From Perkinsus olseni (Eukaryota; Perkinsozoa; Perkinsida; Perkinsidae): DNA of 64,000 bases. The notes under the pieces were generated by a model. It had not been told where the DNA came from and did not search any database. It saw nothing but the letters and a program-made list of their open reading frames with translations. A program made the position numbers and the translations under genes. This document shows, piece by piece, positions 35,501-47,909 of the stretch; position 1 is the first letter of the stretch; each line of letters begins with the position of its first letter. The stretch covers positions 1 to 64,000 of the forward strand of contig JABANP010000021.1 in the NCBI GenBank assembly GCA_013115135.1. Reading direction: 5' to 3'.

Positions 35501-36536
35501 GATAAATGAGGAGGGCACTGACGACCAACTCATGCAGCAGTATATGTCTCCTCTCGAGGACCGGAAGTGGCTCTCAGCGGCCTTTCCCCATACGCGGCAT
35601 AAAGCAACAAGGGAACTGGCACGACAACAACAAGCGATGATGAGACTGATCGAAGCCCTTTCCCACACTACCACGAATTCCCATGTGAAGCTGTTACCGT
35701 TGGTCACATCAGCTGCTCCTGCTGGAAATACCGCACCCTCACCCTCTCGATCGAGCTCCGGGCACTCATCGTGTGCAGCGTTACCGCCTTGGGGAGCTTT
35801 CGGCTGATGGTAGGGAGTGATCGATCGCTTCGGCGAGTCCTCATGGGTTGCAGCGCCAGCCATGTTCCAAAACACGGGAAGGTCTACCGGCCGAAAAGGC
35901 CCGTCTGACAAAAATCTCCGTCGCACTGTGGGCCCAAAAGAAACACCTGTGAATCTCCTCACTACAGCAACCATTGCTGTATTCGTCTCACTTTCTAGTG
36001 TCCTCCTAGCTAGCTTGCTCTTCTGTGCTTGGAATCGCCGAGACCTCTCCCGGCACACCGCCTGTGCTTCCTTCCGTGGAGGGTCGTAGTCGTACACTGC
36101 ATCAGCAGCAGCCTGAATGGGTGAGAGTAGGACAGTGGGAGGCTAGGATTGAAGACCGACCGTCCGAGGATGGTTCTCGTACACAGTGCCCTCCTCAGTC
36201 TCGAAGGATGATGAGAGCACGATTATCGATAGGAGAAAGGATGGCTGAGCAAAGTCCACAGTCCGAGTGCTGAGGGGCGTTAACGTCAGTGTGAGGCAGA
36301 CTGTCGACGAGTTGCGCGATGTGCTTGAGGAAATGCGAGATTCCGATAGAACTCAAGATTCGGCTTACGTGTATTCGAGATTCGACTTGGCGTCGAACGA
36401 GGGTCTAACTTCAGGTTGTTACGAAAGGAGCCAATACGGCGCAGTTCCTCGACAACCGCTCACTGTATCGCTCCGAGCAGCAGCTGATCTTAGTGACTGT
36501 CGCCCTTTGAGAAAGGATTCTAGTTCGATGTGTTAA
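35501..36536 (+). CDS. Hypothetical plus-strand gene with a possible membrane segment; exon structure uncertain
   Basis: Several coding-like plus-strand blocks follow one another. 35,501-35,700 reads NEEGTDDQLMQQYM and continues with a charged, helical stretch (RELARQQQAMMRLIEAL). 35,817-36,060 encodes a hydrophobic run (LLTTATIAVFVSLSSVLLAS) followed by basic residues. 36,080-36,260 reads EWVRVGQWEARIEDRPSEDG. 36,267-36,536 contains RQTVDELRDVLEEMRDSDR and a Tyr/Ser-rich tail to a stop. Joining them needs introns I could only partly place, and the frame changes between the second and third blocks. The opposite strand offers a competing reading, ATG at 35,974 with a mitochondrial-presequence-like start (MVAVVRRFTGVSFGPTVRRR), so strand assignment of the middle block is open. 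No family is recognised. Confidence 0.35.
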
Positions 36537-36545
36537 CCCTCCCCA

Positions 36546-38460
36546 CTACTTCCCCATGTCATTCCAACCCCGGTGTAAGAGCTTAGGGAACCTCTTGAGT
36601 GACTGTGCCTCTAGTCCCAACCTCTCCGAAATACGGTAAAACCCTATGCCACACAAAGGCGTCGTCGAGTTGGCCTGTGGTGTAGGACGCTGTACAGTAA
36701 GGAGCAGCAAGGGCTCCTGAAACAGAAGGCGGCATCGGCGGATTTCAACAGAATCATCAGACGCCACTGTGCTGTCTCTGACCGCAACCAGAAGGTTATG
36801 ATAGTAAGACCTTTTCGATTCTCGATGCATCGTCTCTCGGCCGCCGTGTAGGTGGCTGTGACCATGAGCATGCAGCCAGGAAGTGTGGATTATCGAGAAA
36901 CACCAGTGGATGAGCTGCAGGTGACACGAATTCACTGAGTTCACGTTCCCTTGGTGCTCACTCGGTCAACCTCGTCTCCTCCCAGCGTACCCGGTTGCCG
37001 TCAATCGTGGGATCTATTCGAGGATCGTCCTAGATAGCATAGACCATTCGATTCTACGATTCTCCTGGCAGATCTTGAACTGTTGTCAGTGGAAGCTTTC
37101 CACCGACTTTGCGAACCTGTGGTGGTTCCATCAGGTGCCGGAGTATCAGCATGAGATATCGAGGATCACTAAAGTCCAAACTGACTTGACCGCGATACGT
37201 CGTAGAATAGCCCAGTAGGCCGCCTTATGTTTGCTCCGAGCGAGAGCTTGTGGACCAGCCGTAATGACCCTCGATACCATCCTACTCAGACTAACTGCGG
37301 ATGAGAAAAGTCGGTATGAGCCTCTCCTAGACCAGAATCCAAAGACGAGAAAGTGAGTTACTTCCGCCGCTCCACTCGATAAGATGACCACTGAGGCATC
37401 AACAGTCGCGTCGACAGTGACCGCATGGACCCTGCACCCACCGTACACCGTGAGCTCACCGTCATAGATGCCCGTCTCAGACGCTCGCTGAGTGTATCTA
37501 GCCTCCCCGGTCCCGCCGTCAGCTCCTTCGACACCTGGTTTGGAAACTATGGGAGGTACACCCAATTTCACTTGTTGATTGCCCCTCTCTATTACTCTAC
37601 AGGCCCAAGCGCAAGTCCAACGTCCACGAAAAATATCTCAGCTATGTGCCGCCCAAGGCTAATACGATAGTGCGAGGTAGACCTTGCTGTTGGTCACTGT
37701 CCCTTGTACATGCTCCTCGCAGGAGCTAGTACTCGAAACGGGAGTCTGGTGTTTGATACCACTCGGAGTTCAGCGTTGCCCCTCAGGAAGGGCCTCTTAA
37801 TCGCATGAGGACTTCAGTCCGCCCCCCTTGCCATCATTACTCTGGTGTCCACTATGAGCACAGTTATGTCGCGTTACTGTCCCCAAATCATGACCTCCAC
37901 CTACTCGAAGGCTGAGACATCTTCGGTGTAGTCAGGCGCAAATGTTCTCTGATAATCTTAGTGGTCCGCATTAGCTTTAGTCATCCCGGATCGCCTAGTG
38001 ATGAGGGAACTAGGAAAGCGTTGAGCGATGTGCTCGGCCCTATTGTCTCGTACCCGTCCAGTGATACAGTGTGTAGCGCTGTCGGCGGCATAAGTAGGGC
38101 AGGGTATCTCTCCGTCATTAGCCCACCTCACATTCGTTAACGCACAGCCGTAGTCAGGAATGACCGGCCCATCACGTCCTACGTCTCTGGCTTCAAAAGG
38201 CAAGGGTTCGCGAGGCAGCAATGGGCGCTCACAACCATCCGCCGCCTCAGCTAGGGGTGTTCGGAGGGGTGGCTTGGCTACACAGAACCCCAGTCTAAAG
38301 CGGTACTTCATCATGGACCAACGCTGTATCATCAGGGCTGATCAGATTGGCATTGGCAGGGTCCTTGACCAGACGCTCCAATTCTCCCTTCTCCCATGCA
38401 AGACCGTATTCGACCCGGTCGAGCAGGAGCGCGCGTAGGGACAGTGTAGACCAGGGTCAT
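36546..38460 (-). CDS. Hypothetical minus-strand coding region, incomplete model
   Basis: Minus-strand frames look coding in patches but were not fully joined. Around 38,450-38,350 the frame reads LRALLLDRVEYGLAWEKGEL and PDDTALVHDE. At 38,310-37,958 another open stretch follows, possibly 3' sequence. Around 37,660-37,440 two pieces join in phase across a 54-nt GT-AG intron (IAEIFFVDVGLALGP, then FPNQVSKELTAGPGRLDTL). 37,300-37,146 and 36,850-36,546 remain open to stops. There may be two genes here. Nothing matches a family I know, and the plus-strand RPGRIP1-like gene begins in the same neighbourhood, so the 5' limit is unsure. Confidence 0.3.
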
Positions 38461-38499
38461 ACATCAGGCGACGGCCTCACAGGGACGTGCCCCTCCCCT

Positions 38500-41077
38500 C
38501 GCCATCCGTCCACTGATGCTGAGCTTGAGATGCGGTCCCGCATTGAAAGCCTTGAGGAGGAGCTGGCGACGATGCGAGGCAGTAGGCGACGACAGAGACG
38601 ACTTCACTGACTAGACAGTCCTTCCCACAGGCGTACCGACCCCATCACGGATCGGCCCAGCTCCAGGCAGGTGGGGGTGCTACGAGAATTCCGAGTCACC
38701 GCTGCATTCACTGCCATTCAGCTCGCGGGTGAAGGTGGACGCAAGTCCCCGGACGCCGCTGTGGTCGAGCGAAGAAGTGACAGTGTTGAGAAAAGTACGA
38801 GCAGGGGTCACTGAGGCTGTCGTATTAGCCGCCCTTGCCCGTCATAGAAGCTAGAGGAGTCCGAGACCCGTCGGCGAGAGCTCCATGCTGAGATAACCGA
38901 GATCGCCAAGTCATCATTCGGACAGCAGGCAGGCCACTGTGCTCCTCCGGCCCTCAGCGCTGCCTAACTCGTACCAGGGCGAGTCTCGGGCAGCCCTCCA
39001 AAGGCGCGTAGCTGAGCTGGAGGAGGAGCTACAGAGGACTAGAGAGGAGCTTGGCTCCGAGAAGCAGCGGGCTGACAGAATGATCGCTGAGCTGCAGCAG
39101 AGGGGTCGGGGAGCACAAGAGTCGGAGCAACGCGTGGGCTAGCCCGAAACCCCTGTTGTCGAGGCGACAAGGCCCTATAGGTCCTGTTGTTGACAGAGGA
39201 GAACAATAGAATGCGGGCTGAAGCGGACACCTACAGTGCTCAAGCCATGGCGCTGGAGTCTCGGTGATGATGACCGTTCCAGTGGTGATGTCCAGTGGTG
39301 TCACTTCGATAGGCTGAGCTTCCTCATGCCCAGTCTGACGGACGACGACAAGCAGCAGCTCAGGCAGGTCATATCCGGGCTCATCAACAACAGGTGGGAC
39401 GCCCTAGATTGTTGTGTGCGGGAGGTGTCCACCCATAAGGCCTGCAGCCTTCGCTACTATCGGTTCCGAGATACCTATGTCAAGCACGGCCGGGGAAGAA
39501 GGTGACGTCCTTCGGAGAGGTCCTGTCGGTGCAGGCTCGCTGCTGCAGGGACTGCTGGTGGACTCACAGTGAACTCCCTCTCCCGTATGGTGGACACTCT
39601 CCGTAGTGAGAAGTCCGATCTAGTTGATGAGATACAAAGCCTTCGGAAGATGCTGCAGATAGAGGCTGGTGAGGGAGTGGTGGTGGCCTCTGGCCGCCGA
39701 GGTCGACCCTTGCTGTAGGCATGTCAGAAGATATGCGCAAGCTGATGGAAGCGAACTCAGCCGAATCCCGGCGGAGGGTGGCTGAGCTCATCAAGGTAAG
39801 CGTCCGGTTGAGCAAGTGCCGCTCGATCTGCTCTTGCGGTCAGGAGCGGGACAAGTGGCAGCGGCTTGCCGCCAATCGAGACCTCCAGACGAAGCAGCTT
39901 CAGAAGAAGCTAGTAGAGTCTCGAAAGTAGTGCCAAGCAGCTTGCTGTTCAAGGACCAATAACGGCCCTTGCAGGAGCCACATCCCGGCCTCCATCAGCG
40001 AGGGCCGCCGTACTGCTGTCAGTGTCGGCAGCGATGGTGGCTTCTCCGACCTCAGTGAGATACCGGACCTCAGCCTCAACAGCCTCGACGTTATCCTCAG
40101 CAAGGGTACTCTAGACGAAGCAATGATTCATAGCATGGGTGAGAGGTCATCGACCTCCGCCGTACAGCTTCGCTGTGCAAGGTTTCCCGATTGGGCGAGG
40201 ACACTCGGAGACGTTGATGTCGGTTGTTCTCGTGAGCTTCTACGACTTCGACCTTTGCGTGTCCGATGCAGCGGCTGGGCTGAACCCCAAGTAAAGAGCA
40301 TGGTGGTCGTCGAGGAGCTTGCTGTCGTTATTATCAGCTATCGTACTACACTGTCATTCCCCGGGCCTTGACATGATCAATGATAACAACTTATGGCGTG
40401 TGCTGGAAACAGAAGGTATGAGTAGTATCACGCCCAGACTGACAAAGGACGGTGGCTTCAGGCCTGAGGCTGGAGCTGGAGGCATTCCAGGTTGGGGCCA
40501 CAGCGGCAGCAGGAGGAGCCGTTATCGGCACTTCTCATGTCGGAGAACGGCGCTCAGTACTGCCGGCTGACTTCCTTCATCAGATAAGCCTGAGTGACTT
40601 GTTACAGCGGAGCGAAGATCCCAACCCAACGATAACTGGGGAAGCTGTCTTCGCTGTTGCGAGCCCCTCCGGCGATGTGTCTGAGGCCGTTGGATCTGTC
40701 AGGTCCCTCTCGGCATCCCCTGGCTGCGCTACCAACACTGCGTCAGGTACAAGCTGCGTTTCCGACACCCCATCGTGGATCACTATGACCAGTGGAGACT
40801 TCGGAAAGCAACAGAAGATCTCGGTAGGCGACTCTGCAGGAATACTGTCGATCCTACCTTCGACGTATACATCAGTAGGTGGTGGCACACAGGCAGATCG
40901 GTCGGCGTGGACAAATGCAGAGTTGTGGGCAAATGCCGAAGACAGACAGACCAGACCAGCGGTTCAGGAGTCGACCGGCTCCTGTTCTCCACGTTCGAGT
41001 ATCCAAACAACGCCATTACCACCTCTGTCTTCCATAGTGCCTTCTTAGCTGTTCATCAGGGCATGCGGCACCATTGA
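38500..41077 (+). CDS. RPGRIP1/RPGRIP1L-like coiled-coil and C2-domain protein
   Basis: A plus-strand multi-exon gene. The N-terminal two thirds are coiled coil spread over exons at about 38.5, 38.96-39.10, 39.20, 39.33, 39.57-39.66 and 39.72-39.93 kb, for example RRVAELEEELQRTREELGSE. A 48-nt intron separates ...RRVAELIK from ERDKWQRLAANRDLQ. The C-terminal part then reads LMSVVLVSFYDFDLCVSD and AAAGLNP, LRLELEAFQVGATAAAGG, and VRYKLRFRHPIVDHYDQW plus LRKATEDLG. These correspond in order to the strands of the RPGRIP1L C2 domain and the post-C2 segment containing R-x-P...LY-x-R...LG. A second C2-like stretch may follow to 41,077. Family role: scaffold of the ciliary transition zone, linking microtubules to the membrane. 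The start codon is not fixed; it could lie at or upstream of 38,350. Confidence 0.6.
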
Positions 41078-41871
41078 TGTTATTTCTCGTCCTATACAGG
41101 AATGCCTTTGTGTTTCTACTCCGACTGGTATAATGATAAGATGAAGGTATGATGCTGGCGAGTCATCCTCTCCTGCCCATCTCCTCGAACAACAAGCCCT
41201 CTTAACGAAGGCAGGATACCGCTCAGGGACTCCACGATTCACCGTGCCTTGCCAATTGTTGTCAATGAAGCTGCATGATACTTCATGCAGTATGACATCC
41301 GCGCCACCGGTACTACCATACAGTAGAGGTGAGGTTATTTTCAGCTACTTTCTAGTACGAAATAATCTCTCCTGCCCGTATTGATCGTGCTGCTATTACA
41401 GCTTTGTACAGCAGCGCTATACTGTCCTCTCCACTAACATCCACTGACAACGCAAAGCCTTGAACGACAGCAGCGCGAAGCGACAGTCTCGACATTACTT
41501 CCTTAAGTCCTTGACATTACTAGCCATTGCTGCTTTCAGCAGTCACACTCGTCGCAAAAAATAATGACAATTGTGCGGCGGCAGAGGAGAGGTTGATGCC
41601 CCCTTCGTTGATGCCGCTCCCTCGAGCGATCATCATCATCCTCATTACAGGGGCTCAACTACAGATCATCATTGCAACAGGAGAGAGTACAAAAGAGTTC
41701 AGTAGTAAGTAGTAGAGGTAGTAGTAGCAATAGTGATTGCAGGCCAGTATGCATGTTGGGAGTGATGGAGCTCCTACAACATGGCTACTGGTAGTAGCAG
41801 TACTGTGGAAGATGGTTATACGACAAGTTAACATACTTCAGCCATCATCAAATTCTACAATCCGCAACCCA
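41078..41871. other. Intergenic region with simple repeats and a hairpin
   Basis: This 790-bp gap lies between the ends of the plus-strand RPGRIP1-like gene and the minus-strand MORN gene, which are convergent. It contains a perfect hairpin CTGCATGA-TACT-TCATGCAG at 41,271-41,290 and an AGTAGTAG-rich simple repeat at about 41,700-41,735. No gene is supported. Confidence 0.5.
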
Positions 41872-43644
41872 CTATTGCTGCTGGGTAGCGCTATCGGCCG
41901 CGGACTCGGCAGGGGCATCAGTTGCTGCTGCTGCTGCAGGGGCGTCCTTGGAGGCTTCAGGTGCGGTGCTGCCAGCAGCCTGACAGAGTAGGGCTGATGA
42001 CTGAGGATCTACTGAGCTGCCCTGCTTACCTGTGGGGGACCCAACCAGCGAACTCTGTGACCATCTTCCCACTCGCCTTCTCGGACCTGAATAGCAGCTA
42101 ATCGAGGAAAGAGAGTCACAGCAGGGGTAGCTAGTACCTCTCCCTTGGCAGTTCGATAAATACCACGACCGTTCTGCTTTCCAGCCTTCCAGCCACCTTC
42201 ATACCTACAAATGAAAGCATTGGTTCATCTTGAGGAGCTCGTGCGCGGGCCCAGACTTACCGACGACCATCCGGCCATGTGAACACTCCGTGGCCGTCCT
42301 TCTGGTCATTCACGTACTGTCCCTCGTATCTGGTGGTACGGACGATGTCACCGGTGGTGACACGAGCAGTAACAAATACTACTTCCGTCCGTCAACCCAG
42401 ATGAAAGTTCCCTTGCCGTGCATTCGGTTGTCCTTCCATTCACCTTCATATTTGCGGCCATCACCTGCTCATGAGCAATGAGAGTCCAGCGGTGGGCTGT
42501 TGAGGGGCCTTACCCCAGCTGTAGGTGCCGTAGCCTTCAATGTCGTTATTGACGAAGGAACCCTCATAAACTGAGTTGTCAGTCCACGAGAACCGACCGT
42601 GGCCGTCCTGAGACAGAATATGCACCGTTATGTTAACAACGAAGATGATGGTTAGTCGACCCACCTTCTTGCCGTTCTTGTACTCTCCTTCGTACTTGGC
42701 TCCATCAGGCCAGTCCTCCCGACCGAAGCCGTCTTGTTTATCATCCTTCCACTGACCAGTATACCTGAATTGTAATATAACCTCGGGAACCCCGCGGTGG
42801 CTAGGAGCCTGTCGTGTCGCTCTCACCTGCTGCCATCGGCGTGATAGTAAGTGCCCTGACCATCAGCCTTATCATCCTTCCACTCACCATCGTATATGTC
42901 ACCATCAGCGTGTGTGAATTTACCTACCATCATCAGACCCCATTCGAACAGCGATAACTACCCAGCAGGTTTGAGGCTTACCCTTGCCACAAGCCTTATC
43001 GCTCTTCCATTCTCCTTCGTACTTAGCACCATCAGGCCACACCTGGACGCCGTACCCATCCCGTGAGTTGCCCGACCATTCACCAGTGTATCTGCATGAA
43101 GAGAGAGCATCGAGCGAGGAGATCCGAAGGACTATGATCAGCATTACATTGCGCCATTCTCACACTTGAAAGGTGCTCTCTTCTCCCGGGCTCCTCCTGC
43201 CGCAGCCGTAGTAGCGGCTACTTCACCATTAGCTGAACCTGCCAGACAAATACTCACTCGAGCGTATTTCATTGGAGCTAGAGTATTAGAAAACGTTGAG
43301 CGAGGACTACCGTGCGGAGACGCGGCCCTACTATTATCAGCAGTAGTCGCTGTAGGGCCTTGACGTTGATGTTGGTCATCGTTGGTAGCCCCAGCACCAC
43401 CTGAAGCAGCGCCAGCAGCAGCAGCCGCGGTGGCTCCCCCTTGGGAGTCGTTGGCGGTCGGCCGAGGGCTACTACTGCTAGTAGTGGCGTTGTGAGAATT
43501 ACCAGCTGCCGCTGCTGCTGCTGCTGATGCATCTTGCTGTTGCTGTTGGGCGGCATCCTTGGGTGGCCTTGTAGGGGCTGATGCTGCGTTACTAGGCTCC
43601 TGAGGTGCCTCATGTTTGCTACCGAGGCAAGCGCAATTTCCCAT
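41872..43644 (-). CDS. N-myristoylated MORN-repeat protein
   Basis: Exon 1 (43,644-43,148) starts [10 protein letters not shown]. This matches an N-myristoylation site (Gly2) with adjacent cysteines for palmitoylation, and is followed by a Gln/Ala/Ser low-complexity region of about 130 residues. Later exons (43,091-42,982 and on, introns 50-60 nt) encode about eight MORN repeats such as [20 protein letters not shown] and [14 protein letters not shown], then [11 protein letters not shown]. After a 50-nt intron (42,029-41,980) the last exon gives an Ala/Pro-rich tail ending SATQQQ at 41,872. MORN repeats form elongated membrane-associated plates; with dual acylation the protein should sit on the inner face of a membrane, in alveolates plausibly the alveolar sacs or cortex. 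It is divergent from the GRP94 gene, sharing a 750-bp upstream region. Confidence 0.88.
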
Positions 43645-44394
43645 TGATAAAAAGCTTTGATATTAATGTAACCGAGGAGACCTCTACTGAAAACACCGCA
43701 ATACGCAACAGAATCCACTTACCACCACCAGGGACGAACTACACACGACCCAGAGACGAAGGAGGCTGCTTTCACGGACTACTAAGAGAGAAAGAGCGAA
43801 GACATTACGACTACAGTACGGTCGAGTGACTCTGCTGCTGCTGTATGGAAGTTTGTTCGTAGGACAGATCACACAATTGCTGTCCGAAGCTAGAAAAATG
43901 TAAGAAAATTGCGCTGAAGAGTTAATTTCCATTCATGACGATGTAATTGATGATAGGAGGATGATAACGACGAGAGGAGACCTGCAGGTATCACTATTTA
44001 CTAGCGTCGGCGCTCGTGGCACATGACAGGCAATAATGAGGAGCCAAATTTTCAGCAGCACTACTGCTACTTGAAATCTGACGATGACGGTCGGCAGGGT
44101 CGTCTTCTCGGTTGGCGTCTAAGAGAGTCCTCTGCAACGAGTAAGTTCGGTGATGTAGTGGAACGAAATGTTGAAGTGCCTAAGTTGTAAGATCCATACG
44201 AAACAATGGTTTGGAAATCGCTCACCAGGGCGTAGCGAGATTAACATTTTCAGTGCGTACAATGAAAGTTTTGTGTAGAAGATACGTTCTCTCCTCTCGA
44301 TGCGCCTTCATGACGTAATATTTGCGGACAAGTACCAATCACACTGTTCACGATACTCGCTGCACTCTCAGTTGTCTTTGAAAGTTTTCCGCGA
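43645..44394. promoter_or_regulatory. Divergent upstream region of MORN and GRP94 genes
   Basis: This 750-bp spacer between two oppositely directed start codons (43,644 minus and 44,395 plus) must contain the promoters of both genes. It is richer in A+T than the flanking exons. I see no clear heat-shock element array or TATA box, and no long palindrome. Confidence 0.5.
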
Positions 44395-47300
44395 ATGCGA
44401 TTTTCGCGTCTAATCGCCATCCTCTTTTTACCCCTTCTGGCGGTCATCGCCGAGGAGCAAGCTGGTACGTCTTCGAAGTCCCTGCTCGCCACTTCCCTTC
44501 CATCTTATCATCCCTTCAGTCGACAGCACCTCTGAACTCTCCGCCGAGTACGAAGAACATGCTGAGAAACACGAGTTTCAGGTGAGTCTCCGGGAAGGCA
44601 CTCTAGCCGAGACGCTGCACTGTGTTGCTGCAGGCCGAGGTCAGTCGACTGATGGACATCATCATCAACTCCCTTTACACTCACAAGGAGGTTTTCCTTC
44701 GCGAGCTCATCTCGAATGCTGCCGATGCTCTGGAGAAGGCGAGGTGAGTGAAGCGCTTCTTGCCTCGTCCGTCGTTCGACGTACCCCTCCTGTTAAGGTA
44801 CAATAGTCTTCAAGATCCTGAGTACTTGAAGGAGAAGCCGGAGTTGGGCATCAAGATCGACTACGATGATAACGCCAACACGCTCACTATCATCGATTCT
44901 GGTATCGGCATGACCAAGGCGGACCTCATCAACAACCTGGGAACTGTTGCCAAGTCTGGCACTAGCAACTTCTTGGAAGCCATGGCTGAGGGAGGTGAGC
45001 CAGACGAGCGTCTAAATGAGTGGCATGATGTCGTACAGGTTCGGACGCCAACCTGATCGGTCAGTTTGGTGTCGGCTTTTATTCGGCCTTCCTGGTCGCG
45101 GACAAAGTCACCGTAGCGTCGAAGAACAATGACGATCCTGAACAGCATATCTGGGAGTCTAGTGCTGATGCTAGTTTTTCTGTCGGCCCGGATCCTCGTG
45201 GCGATACCCTTGGCCGCGGAACGGAAATTACCCTCCATTTGAAGGAAGATGCTCATGAGTATCTTGAAGAGGTGAGTTACTCTCCTTGGCAAAGTAGATC
45301 TTTCACGCGCTACTCAATTGCTGGGCGGGTAACAACTGTAATCTTTCAGAGCCGCCTGAAAGATCTCGCGACGAAGTACTCCCAGTTTGTGCCGTACCCT
45401 ATCTCATTGAAGACGAAGAAGGAAGTGGAGTCCGATATTGACGAGGAGGAGGCTGAAGAGGCTGATAAGGAGGACACTGACGTGAGTGGAAGTTGTCTTG
45501 TGGATGAATGTTCCATTTGTATGGCATGTGAGCTCAGGTTGAAGTGAAGGACGAGTATGAGGTTGAGGACGAAGACGAGGAGAAGGAGAAGCCTAAGAAG
45601 AAGGAAACCGTTTACGACTACGAGCAGGTGAGAGTGTTTGTAATTGTAGAGTGTGGAGATTCTCGTGCTCTCCCGTGCAGGTTAACACGCAGAAGGCGCT
45701 CTGGTTGAGGGACAAGGATGAGATCTCTGATGAGGATTATGAGCAGTTCTATATGGTAGGACGATGCCGTGGAAGTAGACTGTTTTTCGACAAGTGTCCT
45801 CGTCGCTTATTGTAGGCAATCGCCAAGGACCACATGGGCCCTCTCGCCTACACCCACTTCAGTGCCGAAGGAGAGATCGAATTCAAGGCCATTCTCTTCA
45901 TTCCTAAGAAGGCTCCGTACAACTTCATGGAGAACTACTGGGAGAAGAAGTCTGAGATCAAACTTTACGTCCGCAGAGTAAGTTGGCCAGAGGTCGATCT
46001 CGCGCCGACTCTGCAGTGGCCGCGTGTGACGTTCAGGTTTTGGTGGCTGACAAGTTCGACGAACTCCTGCCTCGCTACCTCAACTTCATTACTGGTGTTG
46101 TCGACTCTGACGATCTCCCGCTTAACGTGAGTCTCTGAGTTCGCTTGTCTGTATCAAGCGATATGCCGACTTTCTACTCTCAGGTGTCACGTGAGCAGCT
46201 ACAGCAGAACAAGATTTTGAAGGTCATTTCTAAGAAGTTGGTCAGAAAGGTTCTGGAGATGATCAAGAAATTGGCTCTGGTAGTAGTTGCTATGAGGCTG
46301 GGATCTCGTGGTATGTCGCTTTCAGGAAGATGAAAAGTTGAAGGCGGAGCAGGCCAAGGTTAGTGATGAGGAAGAGGAGGAGGATAAGAGCTCCAAGGAC
46401 AAAGAAACTGACTGGGGTAAGGTGGCCTTTGAAAATGTCACGGTTATTACCCCGCTCATTCAGACAAGTTTTACTCGGCGTTCGGCGATAATCTTAAGCT
46501 TGGCTGCTACGAGGATGACGCCAACCGCTCGAAAATCGCCAAGCTTCTCCGTTTCAAGACCACTAAGAGCGGTGATAAGGTTATCTCCCTTGACAAGTAA
46601 GCATATTTTTATCTCATCTGTCACAGGTGTTGGCGTACTGTTGTTGTAGGTACGTTGAGAATATGGATGAGAATCAGGACTCGATCTATTACATGAGTGG
46701 TGAAACCATCGATGTGAGGGAGTGGATTTCAGGTTGCTCGATGTCTTGACGGTGGTTCTCCTGTCAGGTTATGAAGAAGAACCCATCCTTGCAGATTTTC
46801 AATAAGAAGGGTATCGAGGTGCTGCTTCTCGACAACCAGTTGGATGAGCCATGTGAGAAGTCACTTCACGTTTCTGTTCGTGTTGTGATTGTCGTCGGTG
46901 TGCAGGCATGCAGCGTCTTACCGATTATGATGGCAAGAAGCTCGTATCCATCCAGAAGGCTGATGTCAAACTTGATGAGACCGAGGACGAGAAGAAGCGC
47001 TTCTCGAAGCTGCAGAAGATGTAGCTTCTGTGAAGATCGTCATCGTCGTTGGGTGACCGTTCTATGTGTAGGTACAAGCCTTTGACTAAGTGGTACAAGG
47101 ATATCCTCGCGAAGGCCTCCAAGGAGGATCCCGAGGCCAACTACAACTACGGCGTCGCGGCTGTCACCATCTCCAAGAGGCTCGTCGATGCTCCTTGTGT
47201 TGTTGTGTCGGACCAGTTCGGGTAGTGGTTGCACTGTTGGTGTATTCGAGCGAGGTGATTCTCTACAGGTATACTGCTCAACAGGAGAAGATTATGAGAG

Positions 47301-47909
47301 CTCAGGCCTTCCAGGACAAGACGCAACTCCAAATGATGACTGGTCGCCGTACATTAGAGCTCAACCCTGACCATCCCGTCATCAAGGACCTGCTTGAGAA
47401 GGTATTATATGGGCCAGTGGCGAGGAGGGATTAGTGGGTACTATTCAGGTTAAGGAGGACAAGGCCGACAAGAACGCTGAGGACACTGCCGTCGTACTCT
47501 TCCAGGCGGCCATGCTCGACTCTGGATACGAAATTGTCGATCCTCATGCGCTTGTCAAGAAGGTAACTTACGCCTTGCTTGCGCCGCTGTTAGACCATCT
47601 TTCGCAGGTCTACTCTCTCATGAGCGAATCTCTCGGTGTTGACCCCAGCACTCCTGTCGAGGAGGTAGTAGACGTTCCGTAGCGTTTTTCTGTGATTGGG
47701 CGTTTTGCTGCAGGTTGAAGTACCGGAGGACGAGGAGGAAGTAGAGGAGCCATCCGAGGAGGAGAGTGATATTGACAACGCCACCACCATGACTGAGGAG
47801 CCCGAGGAGGACTTCACTACCCAGGAGGAAACTTCTGTGGTGAGTGCTGATGACCATTCGCGCGCTTCCCTCTATGCGGTGTCTTCAGGAGTCGGATGAT
47901 GAGCTGTGA
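44395..47909 (+). CDS. HSP90B1: Endoplasmin/GRP94, ER-resident Hsp90
   Basis: About 22 exons separated by GT-AG introns of mostly 45-60 nt, beginning 44,395-44,464, 44,520-44,581, 44,634-44,743, 44,798-44,994, 45,039-45,271 and so on. The first exon encodes a signal peptide ([19 protein letters not shown]). The N-terminal ATPase domain shows [30 protein letters not shown] and [17 protein letters not shown] Glu/Asp/Lys linker follows ([12 protein letters not shown]). The middle domain includes [17 protein letters not shown] and [17 protein letters not shown]. The C-terminal dimerisation part includes [14 protein letters not shown] and an acidic tail. The final 21-nt exon adds ESDDEL-stop, an ER-retrieval signal of the xDEL type. 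This and the signal peptide separate it from cytosolic Hsp90. Role: ATP-dependent folding of secretory and membrane proteins in the ER lumen. Confidence 0.95.

Noticed and set aside
41277..41290. Bacterial-type rho-independent terminator at the 41,271 hairpin
   Set aside because: There is no T-run after the stem, and the setting is eukaryotic.
44860..45292. 143-codon minus-strand frame opposite GRP94
   Set aside because: It is a shadow of highly conserved Hsp90 exons and has no independent support.
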